From assembly GCA_900550345.1 (NCBI GenBank), contig URRX01000040.1, positions 1 to 10,456 on the forward strand: 10,456 bases of DNA, in the 5' to 3' direction. Shown here piece by piece: positions 1 through 6,854 of the stretch. The notes under the pieces are model-generated. The model saw only the letters and a list, made by a program, of their open reading frames with translations, was not told the origin of the DNA and made no database searches. Position 1 is the stretch's first letter. Every line of letters begins with the position of its first letter. Position numbers and translations under genes: made by a program. This stretch comes from an uncultured Anaerococcus sp. (lineage in GTDB: Bacteria; Bacillota; Clostridia; Tissierellales; Peptoniphilaceae).

Positions 1-11
1 TTTTGGCATAC

Positions 12-48
12 AAAAAACCCCTCCATCCGTATTCCGGATTTTGGGGTT
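12..48 (-). terminator. Intrinsic terminator after topA
   Basis: On the minus strand a two-tier hairpin forms. The outer stem is AACCCC (48-43) with GGGGTT (21-16). The inner stem is ATCCG (39-35) with CGGAT (29-25), closed by a five-base loop, and an AAA/GGA internal loop separates the tiers. A run of T follows directly (down to position 12). The T tract is only on the minus-strand 3' side, so the element ends transcription from topA. It lies about 35 bases beyond the topA stop codon. Confidence 0.8.
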
Positions 49-70
49 CAGGTCATAAAGCCTGCTTTTT
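49..70 (+). terminator. Possible weak plus-strand terminator
   Basis: CAGGT (49-53) and GCCTG (60-64) can pair on the plus strand with one U-G wobble and a six-base loop, followed by C and five T. On the minus strand the inner pair becomes a C-A mismatch, so the plus-strand reading is better. It could end a transcript entering from the left of the window, but no gene on that strand is visible here. The stem is short, so this is tentative. Confidence 0.25.
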
Positions 71-82
71 CTATGAAAAATT

Positions 83-2140
83 TTATCTTCTTTTTTCTTT
101 TACATAATCACAAGAATTACATTTTATTTCATCTGTTGACCTATTTTTTTTGTGAACTAAAAGGTCTCCACATTCTGGGCATTTTTCACCTGTTGGTGGA
201 TCCCAGGTTGCATAATCGCATTTTGGAAAATTTGAACATCCATAAAATCTTTTGCCTCTTTTTGAAACTTTTTCAATTATTTCCCCATCATTACACTCTG
301 GACACTTCACTCCAGTTGTTTTTATAATTGATTTTGTAAAATCACAATCTGGAAAATTTGTACATCCTATAAATTTTCCATTTCTTCCATGTTTTTCTGC
401 TAGAGGGTGACCGCATTTCGGACATTTTTCATCCAAAATTTTATCTTTAACCTTATAATCTGTCCTATCTTTTGAAACTTTTTTTATGTCTTTTTCAAAT
501 CCACTATAAAATGATTTTAATACATCTTTCCAATAAACTTCATCTTGGGCAATTTTATCAAGTTCATCTTCCATTTTTGCTGTAAATTCTACATTTATTA
601 TGTCATCAAAACTTTCTTGTAAAAAATCATTTACTCTTATTCCAAGTTTTGTTGGAAGAATTTTTCTTTGTTCAAATTCTACATAATTTCTAGAAATAAT
701 TGAGGCTATTGTTGATGAATAAGTTGATGGCCTTCCTATCCCATATTCTTCTAAAGTTTTTACCAAACTTGCCTCTGTATAATTTGCTGGTGGTTTGGTA
801 AAATGTTGGTCTTTTTTGATATCAATAGCCTTTATAATATCTCTTTTTTTTAAATCTGGTAGGATATTTTCATTTTCTTTTGCATTTGAAACTTTCATAA
901 ATCCATCAAATAAGGTGATTTTTCCATTTGTTTTAAATATTATTCCATTTGTATCAAAAGAAATTGATGTTGATAAGTATTCATAATCTGCCATCTGACT
1001 TGCTACAACCCTGGTCCAAATTAATTTATAAAGCTTATATTGTTGGTCAGTTAAATATTCTTTTACACTTATAGGGTCATTATAAATTGATGTTGGCCTG
1101 ATTGCCTCGTGAGCATCTTGACTTGTTTTTGCTTTTTTTGAATAAGAATTTCCTTTTGATGCATATTTTTGACCAAATTTTTCCTTAATATAGGATAAAC
1201 TTTCTCCAACAATTTCATTTGAAAGTCTTGTTGCATCTGTTCTCATATAAGTAATTAAACCGACTCTTCCCTTTTGACCTAAATCAATTCCTTCGAATAA
1301 TTGTTGGGCAAGGGACATGGTATATTTAGTCGAAAATCCTAATTTATTTGAAGCATCTTGTTGGAGGGTTGAAGTTGTGTATGGCTTTTGTGGTTTTCTT
1401 TTCTTTTTTGTTTTTTGAATATCAACAACTTCAAACTTATCCTTATCAATTTTATTTAAGATTTTTTCTGCCCCATTTTCGTTGGAAATTTTCATTTTTT
1501 TTGCTTTTGATCCATAAAATTCTGATTCAAATTCAATTTTACTTTCTTTATGTTTAGCTGTAATTGTCCAATATTCTTCAGGTACAAAAGAATCTATTTC
1601 TTTTTGTTTATCAACAATTAATTTTAGGGCAACTGATTGAACCCTTCCTGCAGATAAACCGGATTTTACTCTTTTCCACAAAATTGGAGAAATTTCATAA
1701 CCTACTATCCTATCCATTATTCTTCTTGCTTGTTGACTATCTACCAAATTTTGGTCGATTCTTCTTGGATTTTTTATAGCATTTTTTACATTATTTTTGG
1801 TAATCTCATGAAATTCTACCCTATTTAAATCATTATCATCAAGGTCCAAAAGATATTGTAAATGCCAGCTTATTGCTTCACCTTCCCTATCAGGGTCTGT
1901 TGCAAGATAAACTTTTTCTACGCTTCCTGCTTCTTTTTTTAAGGCATTAATTGTTTTTGCCTTTCCACGAACCTTTATATATTTTGGTTCAAAATTATCT
2001 TCTATATCTACTCCAAGTTTTGACTTTGGTAAATCCCTAAGATGACCATAAGTTGCTCTTACCTTATAATTAGAACCTAGCATCTTAGTAATTGACTTAG
2101 CCTTTGTTGGAGATTCTACTATAACTAAATTTTTTGCCAT
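83..2140 (-). CDS. topA: DNA topoisomerase I (type IA)
   Basis: This enzyme relaxes negatively supercoiled DNA by cutting and passing one strand, using a 5'-phosphotyrosine intermediate. The 685 residues are close to the usual Firmicutes length. The Toprim domain starts at the N-terminus with IVESPTKAKSI (7-17) and holds the acidic metal motif DPDREGE (82-88). The type IA core carries SAGRVQSVAL (163-172), the active-site segment GLITYMRTDA with catalytic Tyr298, and HEAIRPT (344-350). The C-terminus has three four-cysteine zinc ribbons: C573/C576/C593/C599, C613/C616/C635/C641 and C654/C657/C674/C677. The ATG follows the dprA stop codon with no gap, and an AGGGG Shine-Dalgarno sits in the last dprA codons, so translation is probably coupled. 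It is the last gene of the rbgA operon and is followed by a terminator. All key residues are present. Confidence 0.98.
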   Translation of the reverse strand: MAKNLVIVESPTKAKSITKMLGSNYKVRATYGHLRDLPKSKLGVDIEDNFEPKYIKVRGKAKTINALKKEAGSVEKVYLATDPDREGEAISWHLQYLLDLDDNDLNRVEFHEITKNNVKNAIKNPRRIDQNLVDSQQARRIMDRIVGYEISPILWKRVKSGLSAGRVQSVALKLIVDKQKEIDSFVPEEYWTITAKHKESKIEFESEFYGSKAKKMKISNENGAEKILNKIDKDKFEVVDIQKTKKKRKPQKPYTTSTLQQDASNKLGFSTKYTMSLAQQLFEGIDLGQKGRVGLITYMRTDATRLSNEIVGESLSYIKEKFGQKYASKGNSYSKKAKTSQDAHEAIRPTSIYNDPISVKEYLTDQQYKLYKLIWTRVVASQMADYEYLSTSISFDTNGIIFKTNGKITLFDGFMKVSNAKENENILPDLKKRDIIKAIDIKKDQHFTKPPANYTEASLVKTLEEYGIGRPSTYSSTIASIISRNYVEFEQRKILPTKLGIRVNDFLQESFDDIINVEFTAKMEDELDKIAQDEVYWKDVLKSFYSGFEKDIKKVSKDRTDYKVKDKILDEKCPKCGHPLAEKHGRNGKFIGCTNFPDCDFTKSIIKTTGVKCPECNDGEIIEKVSKRGKRFYGCSNFPKCDYATWDPPTGEKCPECGDLLVHKKNRSTDEIKCNSCDYVKEKRR

Positions 2141-3220
2141 TTAATCCCCTTTACATACATACTCATTATTTCCCATATTTTCTATATAATCATTTAATTC
2201 TAAATATATCAAAATATAATTTACATCTTCAATTGCCATAGACAGATTTTGGGAAATTTCATCCGCACTTGATGATGGCTTATCGATTATATACTTTACT
2301 ACATTTGCCGTATCTTTATCAAGTCCATCAAGATTTATTTTTCTTTTTTTCTTATTTATATTTTTAAAATCTTCAATTTCATCTATTATATCAGATGCAT
2401 CCATAACAAGCTTTGATCCTTCTTGGATTAATTTATTGCAACCTTTTGAATAAATAGAATTTATATTTCCAGGCAGGCAAAAAACTTCCCTTCCTTGATC
2501 AAGGGCAAAATTTGTTGTAATCATAGTTCCAGATTTTTCTTTTGCTTCAATCACACAAACTCCCTTGCTAAGTCCTGATATAATCCTATTTCTTCTTGGA
2601 AAATTATAAGAATTTGGTGGAGTTTCTAGGGGAAATTCTGAGATAATAAGTCCTTTTTCTTGAATTTTTTCATACAGATATTTATTTGCTTTTGGATAAA
2701 CTATATCAAGACCTGATCCAATAACACCAATTGTTTTTATATTATTTTCAAGGCTTACCTTATGGCTTATTGCATCAATTCCATAAGCAAGACCAGAAAC
2801 TGTTCTGATATTTGTATCTTTAAATCCTTCGACAATTTTTTTACAAGCCCATTTTCCATAATCGGTACATTTTCTAGCGCCTATAAAGGCAAGGGCATTT
2901 TTGTCTTCTTTTTCAATTTTTCCCTTATAATAAAAAAGAGCTGGCTTATCGTCTATAAAGGACAAATTTATCGGATAATTTTCATCATATATAGTACAAA
3001 TCTTATAATTTCCTTTGATAACTTTTTCCTTATAAGTTTTAAAATTTTCTAAATTTTTCTTAGAAAAAATCTTTTCTTTGTTTTTCTTAGTCAATTTATC
3101 AAAGATTTTCCTATCAAGGTCAAAAAAATTATCCATATCAAGATTTTCACAAAAATCCAAAATTATCTTGTTGGATAAATTTATAAAATTAAAATATAAT
3201 AGTAATTCTTTCTTTTTCAT
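2141..3220 (-). CDS. dprA: DNA processing protein DprA/Smf
   Basis: DprA binds incoming single-stranded DNA during natural transformation and loads RecA. It is also widespread in bacteria not known to be competent. The protein has 359 residues. A helical N-terminal region (about 1-105) precedes the Rossmann-like DprA core: FIGARKCTDYG (112-122), VSGLAYGIDAISH (141-153), GSGLDIVYP (168-176), FPRRNRIISGLS (207-218), VIEAKEKSGTMIT (223-235) and a PGN at 250-252. A lysine-rich linker near 286-295 leads to a C-terminal winged-helix domain (about 300-356), as in many DprA proteins. The ATG begins immediately after the yraN TAG stop, with GGTGA four bases upstream as a Shine-Dalgarno. No comM-like gene lies beside it, although one does in some relatives. 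The family assignment is firm; a role in transformation in this organism is inference. Confidence 0.96.
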   Translation of the reverse strand: MKKKELLLYFNFINLSNKIILDFCENLDMDNFFDLDRKIFDKLTKKNKEKIFSKKNLENFKTYKEKVIKGNYKICTIYDENYPINLSFIDDKPALFYYKGKIEKEDKNALAFIGARKCTDYGKWACKKIVEGFKDTNIRTVSGLAYGIDAISHKVSLENNIKTIGVIGSGLDIVYPKANKYLYEKIQEKGLIISEFPLETPPNSYNFPRRNRIISGLSKGVCVIEAKEKSGTMITTNFALDQGREVFCLPGNINSIYSKGCNKLIQEGSKLVMDASDIIDEIEDFKNINKKKRKINLDGLDKDTANVVKYIIDKPSSSADEISQNLSMAIEDVNYILIYLELNDYIENMGNNEYVCKGD

Positions 3221-3577
3221 CTAATCACCAAATGCATTTTTTATGTAATGAATCTTTTTCTCTTCAAGATATACTTCGCAAACATCAAAAGAAATTAAAA
3301 AATCACCCAAGTTTTTTTCAATTAAATAAGCTTGGGCTGTTTTCTTGATTCTTTCTTGTTTATAATAATCAACATCCAAACTTGCAGGCTTAAACTTGTC
3401 ATTTTTTCTAGTTTTTACTTCAACAAAAGTCAAAACATCTTCTTTTATTGCAATAATATCAATTTCACCAAAAGATTTTAGGAAGTTTCTTTCTAATATT
3501 TGATAGCCTTTTTTCTCCAAATACCTTTTTGCTATATCTTCCCCAAAATCTCCTATAGATCTTTTTTTACTTTTCAT
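3221..3577 (-). CDS. yraN: YraN family (UPF0102) predicted nuclease-fold protein
   Basis: This is a 118-residue protein of the UPF0102 family, which has an endonuclease-like PD-(D/E)XK fold and a poorly defined function. Visible signatures are GDFGEDIAKRYLEKKGY (9-25), FGEIDIIA (36-43, with the likely metal ligand Asp40) and FVEVKTR (51-57, Glu53 and Lys55 of the E-x-K motif). These complete the expected active-site pattern, so catalytic competence is possible but unproven. Its ATG overlaps the rnhB stop as ATGA, and its TAG directly abuts the dprA start, placing it firmly inside this DNA-metabolism operon. The rnhB-yraN-dprA neighbourhood is common across bacteria and suggests a DNA or RNA processing role. 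No membrane segment or signal peptide is seen. Confidence 0.93.
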   Translation of the reverse strand: MKSKKRSIGDFGEDIAKRYLEKKGYQILERNFLKSFGEIDIIAIKEDVLTFVEVKTRKNDKFKPASLDVDYYKQERIKKTAQAYLIEKNLGDFLISFDVCEVYLEEKKIHYIKNAFGD

Positions 3578-4206
3578 ATAAAAGACAGCTGCCTTTGATG
3601 AAATTTTCTTAGAAAAGTTTTTCTATGAATTGGACACTCACCATATTTTTCTAGTCCTTGGTAGTGTTTTTTTGTCCCATAACCAGCATTTGTTTCAAAA
3701 GAATAATAGGGATAAATTTTTGAAAAATTTTCCATAATCTTATCCCTTCTAACCTTGGCAAGAATTGAGGCGCAGGATATGGCATATTCATACAAATCGC
3801 CCTTTACAATATTTAATTGTTTGATATCTGTATCAATTCTTTCGGCATCAATCAAAACAATCTCTGGTTTTACCAAAAGTTCGTCAAGTGCATTTTTCAT
3901 AGCGTATCTTGTAGCTTGTTTTATATTTATTTTATCAATTAGAATATTATTCGCGTATCCAAAAGAATAAGAGATAGAATCATCTATAATTTTTTGGTAA
4001 AGTTCTTTCATCTTCTTTTTGGATAATTTTTTAGAATCAGTTATTCCTTCTATATGAGAATCTTTTTTCATTATTACTGCACAAGTTACAACTGGCCCCG
4101 CCAAGGGACCTCTTCCAACTTCATCAATTCCTGCAATTAAATCATATTTTTCGTGTATTTTATTTTTAATTTCATCATTAAATTCAGAATATCTAGGCCT
4201 TTTCAA
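3574..4206 (-). CDS. rnhB: Ribonuclease HII
   Basis: RNase HII cuts the RNA strand of RNA-DNA hybrids and starts removal of single ribonucleotides misincorporated in DNA. The 210 residues contain the full catalytic set: GIDEVGRGPLAGPV (26-39, Asp28 and Glu29), DSKKLS (57-62), the Asp120 segment VLIDAERI, and KGD at 135-137 (Asp137). The family motif SCASILAKVRRDKIM and the C-terminal NAGYGTKKHYQGL...PIHRKTF follow. The start codon is TTG, chosen because GGAAGGA lies six bases upstream and no ATG or GTG occurs before the catalytic motif. The first 14 bases overlap the end of rbgA, so its translation is likely coupled to rbgA. It overlaps yraN by four bases downstream. Confidence 0.97.
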   Translation of the reverse strand: MKRPRYSEFNDEIKNKIHEKYDLIAGIDEVGRGPLAGPVVTCAVIMKKDSHIEGITDSKKLSKKKMKELYQKIIDDSISYSFGYANNILIDKINIKQATRYAMKNALDELLVKPEIVLIDAERIDTDIKQLNIVKGDLYEYAISCASILAKVRRDKIMENFSKIYPYYSFETNAGYGTKKHYQGLEKYGECPIHRKTFLRKFHQRQLSFI

Positions 4207-5029
4207 TTGTTATCCTTCCAAGTTTTCCACTTCTAAAATCATTGAAAATTAAATTTGCACACCTTGTATAATCTACCTCACCTTTTCTAATAATTGCTCC
4301 TCTTCTAAGACCAATTTGATCATAAATTTCTATAGCTGTGCTAGTAGGATCAATCTTATATCTTTCTTTTAAATTTTCTGGGTAAAATTCCTTCATAAAT
4401 TCTAAAAATTTTAGGCACAATTCTTCAACATTTAAAATTTCATCTTTAATTGCGTTGGTAAAAGATAGGTGAAGACCTGAATCTCCTTCAAGTTTTGGCC
4501 ACAAAACACCTGGAGTATCCAAAAGTAAAATTTTTTCATTTGTTTTTATCCATTGTTTTTGTTGGGTAACACCAGGTCTGTTTCCAACTTTTGCTCCCTT
4601 TCTTTTTGCAATATTATTAATAAAAGTAGATTTCCCAGAATTTGGAACACCAACAACCATCATCCTAATATTTTCATTTTCTATATTTTTTTCTTCATTT
4701 TTTTTGAATTTTTCTTCTAAAATTCCCCTAGCTGTATTATAAATTTGCTTTGTATTAATTTTTTCTTTTGAATTTATTTTTATAGCTTTAATTCCACTAT
4801 CCGAAAATTTTTTTATCCATTTCTCATTTTCAACTGGATCAGATAGGTCAGTTTTATTCAATATTATAATCCTATCTTTTTTTTCAGTAATTTCAGAAAT
4901 CAAAGGATTTCTAGACGAATCTGGAATTCTTGCATCTATTACTTCTAAAACTATGTCTACAAGTTTTAGAGAATTTATAATTTCTTCTTTGGTCTTTTTC
5001 ATATGACCAGGATACCAATTTATATTCAT
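4193..5029 (-). CDS. rbgA: Ribosome biogenesis GTPase RbgA (YlqF)
   Basis: RbgA is a circularly permuted GTPase needed for late assembly of the 50S ribosomal subunit in Firmicutes. The permuted motif order is visible. The N-terminal signature NINWYPGHMKK comes first, then DAR at 32-34, G4 NKTD (58-61), a G5-like INS near 85-87, G1 GVPNSGKST (127-135), G2 around Thr155 in RPGVTQQKQ, and G3 DTPG (171-174). A C-terminal helical domain (about 190-278) follows. The 278 residues match the family. The start is supported by AGGAGG four bases upstream. The gene opens the second operon, about 83 bases after rplS and beyond the rplS terminator, with a predicted promoter overlapped by a palindrome. Its stop lies 14 bases inside rnhB. 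Proximity to rplS is conserved in Firmicutes and fits its ribosomal role. Confidence 0.97.
   Translation of the reverse strand: MNINWYPGHMKKTKEEIINSLKLVDIVLEVIDARIPDSSRNPLISEITEKKDRIIILNKTDLSDPVENEKWIKKFSDSGIKAIKINSKEKINTKQIYNTARGILEEKFKKNEEKNIENENIRMMVVGVPNSGKSTFINNIAKRKGAKVGNRPGVTQQKQWIKTNEKILLLDTPGVLWPKLEGDSGLHLSFTNAIKDEILNVEELCLKFLEFMKEFYPENLKERYKIDPTSTAIEIYDQIGLRRGAIIRKGEVDYTRCANLIFNDFRSGKLGRITIEKA
4213..4219 (-). promoter_or_regulatory. Ribosome binding site fixing the rnhB TTG start
   Basis: GGAAGGA is placed six bases before the TTG at 4206 and lies inside the last codons of rbgA. It supports the TTG as the real start, since no other start codon occurs nearby in frame. Confidence 0.7.
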
Positions 5030-5048
5030 ATATCCTCCTAATCTTTAT

Positions 5049-5076
5049 CTTATATTTTATCACAAATATTTGTGAA
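5049..5076 (-). promoter_or_regulatory. Predicted sigma-A promoter of the rbgA operon
   Basis: A -35 box TTCACA (5076-5071) and a -10 box TATAAG (5054-5049) are separated by 16 bases. Each matches consensus at five of six positions. The predicted start falls near 5042, giving a very short leader that just includes the AGGAGG site. The region is highly AT-rich, so other -10 choices such as TAAAAT are possible. Confidence 0.45.
5060..5075. promoter_or_regulatory. Perfect 16-bp palindrome over the rbgA promoter
   Basis: TCACAAAT at 5060-5067 is followed directly by its exact reverse complement ATTTGTGA (5068-5075). It covers most of the predicted -35 box and half of the spacer, which is a typical place for a repressor site. 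The half-site order is the reverse of the Rex and CRP types, so no known regulator is assigned. As RNA it would form only a short hairpin without a T tract. Confidence 0.4.
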
Positions 5077-5080
5077 TTTA

Positions 5081-5108
5081 TAAAATAAAAAAGACCCTTA
5101 TGGGCCTT
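5081..5108 (-). terminator. Intrinsic terminator of the ylxM-rplS operon
   Basis: On the minus strand AAGGCCC (5108-5102) pairs with GGGTCTT (5097-5091) around an ATAA loop, followed by TTTTATTTT. One pair is a G-U wobble on the minus-strand RNA but an A-C mismatch on the plus strand, so it works best for rplS transcripts. It starts only a few bases after the rplS stop. Confidence 0.88.
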
Positions 5109-5112
5109 ATTT

Positions 5113-5460
5113 TTAATAATTTGTTTTTTCTTTAACTTTAGCAGCTTTACCTTGACGTCCTCTAAGGTAATTTAGTTTAGCACGTCTTACCTTACCACGT
5201 CTAACGATTTTGAATGCTTCAAGTCTTGGTGAGTGATAAAGGAATGTTCTTTCAACTCCTACACCATAAGAAAGTCTTCTAAGTGTGAAAGTTTTTCCAA
5301 GATTTCCTTCTTTTATTTTGATTACTACACCTTCAAAATCTTGAAGTCTTGTTTTGTCTCCTTCTTTGATTCTGTAGCTTACTCTTACAGTATCTCCAAC
5401 TCTAAAGTCTGGATTATCTTCACGTAGTTGTTCATTTTCTATTTTTTTGATTAATTCCAT
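5113..5460 (-). CDS. rplS: 50S ribosomal protein L19 (bL19)
   Basis: This is bL19, a structural protein at the interface of the two ribosomal subunits. The 115 residues match the family. Recognisable blocks are FRVGDTVRV (19-27), QDFEGVVI (40-47), the diagnostic TFTLRRLSYGVGVERTF (57-73) followed by LYHSP, and a basic tail RGKVRRAKLNYLRGRQGKA. The start is fixed by a strong AAGGAGG six bases upstream. Its first 29 bases overlap the end of trmD, so the ribosome binding site is written in trmD codons. It is the final gene of the SRP/ribosome operon and is followed at once by a strong terminator. The strong site contrasts with the weak ones of rimM and trmD and fits the higher demand for a ribosomal protein. 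Confidence 0.98.
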   Translation of the reverse strand: MELIKKIENEQLREDNPDFRVGDTVRVSYRIKEGDKTRLQDFEGVVIKIKEGNLGKTFTLRRLSYGVGVERTFLYHSPRLEAFKIVRRGKVRRAKLNYLRGRQGKAAKVKEKTNY

Positions 5461-6151
5461 CGTGATCCTCCTTGATATATCTATCGTATAAATCTCTTCT
5501 TACTCTTTTAGTTTTTTGAAGAGATGATTTCTTTTTCCATTCGTCTACTAATTTATGATTTCCACTATAAAGTTCTTTGGGAACCATATATCCATTAAAA
5601 TTTCTAGGTTTTGTGTATTCATCATATTGTAGTAGGCCATTATAATGTGAATCTGTAACTAATGATTCTTTTTTTCCAACAACTCCACCAATAAATCTTG
5701 ATAGAGAATCTATTAATACCATGGCAGGGATTTCGCCACCGGTTAAAACATAATCTCCAATTGAAACTTCATAATCAACATAGTGGTTGGTAATTCTTGC
5801 ATCAATTCCTTCGTAATGACCACAAAGTATTACCAAGTCTTCAAAATCTGCAAATTTGATTGCTAATTTTTGGTTTAGGATTTCTCCTGCTGCAGACATG
5901 TAGACTACTTTTGATTTTGAACTTTTGTTAGCTATTAGAGCATCATAAATTGGCTGAGGCTTCATTAGCATTCCTGCTGCTCCCCCAAAGACTGTATCGT
6001 CAACCTTATTGTGTTTGTCCTTGCTATAATCTCTTATATCAACAAGATTAATTTCAATTAGTCCTTTTTCAATTGCCTTTCCTATTACCCCATAGCTTTT
6101 TAGAAATTCGAAAGATTCTGGAAAAAGTGTAAGTATAGTTATTTTATTCAT
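5432..6151 (-). CDS. trmD: tRNA (guanine37-N1)-methyltransferase TrmD
   Basis: TrmD methylates G37 next to the anticodon using S-adenosylmethionine and so prevents +1 frameshifting. The 239 residues form a trefoil-knot SPOUT domain and a C-terminal tRNA-binding domain. Visible motifs are TLFPESF (8-14), DKHNKVDDTVFGGAAGM (45-61), MSAAGE (85-90), LCGHYEGIDARI (109-120), SIGDYVLTGGE (130-140) and, in the C-terminal domain, YTKPRNFNGYMVP...SGNHKLVDEWK. The usual PYGGGPGM block reads VFGGAAGM here, a variant rather than a loss. The start overlaps the rimM stop by eight bases with no clear Shine-Dalgarno, which suggests translational coupling. The final 29 bases overlap rplS, and the tail after about residue 225 mainly accommodates the rplS ribosome binding site and start. 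Confidence 0.97.
   Translation of the reverse strand: MNKITILTLFPESFEFLKSYGVIGKAIEKGLIEINLVDIRDYSKDKHNKVDDTVFGGAAGMLMKPQPIYDALIANKSSKSKVVYMSAAGEILNQKLAIKFADFEDLVILCGHYEGIDARITNHYVDYEVSIGDYVLTGGEIPAMVLIDSLSRFIGGVVGKKESLVTDSHYNGLLQYDEYTKPRNFNGYMVPKELYSGNHKLVDEWKKKSSLQKTKRVRRDLYDRYIKEDHDGINQKNRK
5467..5473 (-). promoter_or_regulatory. Strong rplS ribosome binding site inside trmD
   Basis: AAGGAGG sits six bases before the rplS ATG and lies entirely within the coding region of trmD, where it encodes the Lys-Glu of the divergent C-terminal tail. It allows rplS to be translated independently of poorly translated upstream genes. Confidence 0.85.
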
Positions 6152-6629
6152 AATCTTTGAAGTTTTCCACTTCTATTTTTTTATTGTCTAAGTCAACATT
6201 TTTTATTGTAGCATTTAAGGCTGGAAAATAAACTTCCTTGCCATCTTTTTCTATTACATAGATGTCATTTGGATAAACTCCTGTGATAACATCTTTTATA
6301 ATACCAAGTTCTTGATTTTTTTCATAAACTTTTAGTCCAACTAAATCAAATAAATAATATTCTCCATCATTTAATTTCTCTAAGTCTTTGTCCTCAATAG
6401 TAAGTTCGTGTCCAATAAACTTTTCTACATCATTAATATCATCATAGTCCTTGAGTTTTATGATAATACTACCCTTGTGCTTAAAGGATGATTCAATTGT
6501 AACTAAATTCCCATCAAGAAAAAGTTTAGACCCCTTTTCAAATCTTTTTTCATTGTCAGAAAAAGATTTTATTTTAAGATTTCCCTTTATCCCATGTGTT
6601 GTAAGTATTTCTGCTACAGTTATATTCAT
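6144..6629 (-). CDS. rimM: 16S rRNA processing / ribosome maturation factor RimM
   Basis: RimM binds ribosomal protein S19 in the 30S head and helps maturation of the 3' domain of 16S rRNA. The 161 residues show the N-terminal RimM barrel (about 3-80, beginning with VAEILTTHGIKGNLKI) and a PRC-barrel-like second domain that opens with GEYYLFDLVGLKVYE and continues through IKDVITGVYPNDIYVIE to VYFPALNATIKNVDLDNKKIEV. The ATG overlaps the khpA stop as ATGA, and its own stop lies eight bases inside trmD. No good Shine-Dalgarno precedes it, so coupling to khpA is likely. The rpsP-khpA-rimM-trmD-rplS order is the conserved one. A ylqD-like gene, present between khpA and rimM in Bacillus, is absent. 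Confidence 0.95.
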   Translation of the reverse strand: MNITVAEILTTHGIKGNLKIKSFSDNEKRFEKGSKLFLDGNLVTIESSFKHKGSIIIKLKDYDDINDVEKFIGHELTIEDKDLEKLNDGEYYLFDLVGLKVYEKNQELGIIKDVITGVYPNDIYVIEKDGKEVYFPALNATIKNVDLDNKKIEVENFKDYE

Positions 6630-6850
6630 ATTCTTATATTAACCTTAACATCTTCTTTTACTGCACAAGCACGAGCAATAGTTCTTATAGAATTAATTAT
6701 ATTTCCACCTTTTCCAATTACTCTTCCCTTGTCAGCTTCTGCTACGTTAATTTTAATGTCAACTTCTCCGTTGTCTTCTTCTAATATTATTCCTACAGCA
6801 TCCTTGTTTTCTACAAGTTCTGTAACTATTAGCTTGACTAATTCTTTCAT
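6626..6850 (-). CDS. khpA: KH-domain RNA-binding protein KhpA (YlqC)
   Basis: KhpA is a small KH-domain RNA-binding protein that, in streptococci, works with KhpB/EloR and affects cell elongation and division. The 74-residue protein consists almost wholly of one type II KH fold, with the RNA-binding GxxG loop visible as GKGG (46-49) in RVIGKGGNIINSIRTI. The start ATG lies four bases after the rpsP stop, and no convincing Shine-Dalgarno is present (AGCATAAGAAA upstream), so translation may depend on ribosomes finishing rpsP. The end overlaps rimM by four bases. The position between rpsP and rimM is the standard Firmicutes location and supports the identification. Confidence 0.93.
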   Translation of the reverse strand: MKELVKLIVTELVENKDAVGIILEEDNGEVDIKINVAEADKGRVIGKGGNIINSIRTIARACAVKEDVKVNIRI

Positions 6851-6854
6851 TTTC

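Noticed and set aside
1..82. Riboswitch or small structured RNA after topA
   Set aside because: The only structure is a GC-rich stem ending in a T run, which an intrinsic terminator explains. No known riboswitch core was recognised and no downstream gene is visible.
73..327. Plus-strand open frame near the left edge
   Set aside because: It overlaps the topA zinc-ribbon region in antisense, is rich in Phe/Leu as expected from the complement of Lys/Glu codons, and has no domain.
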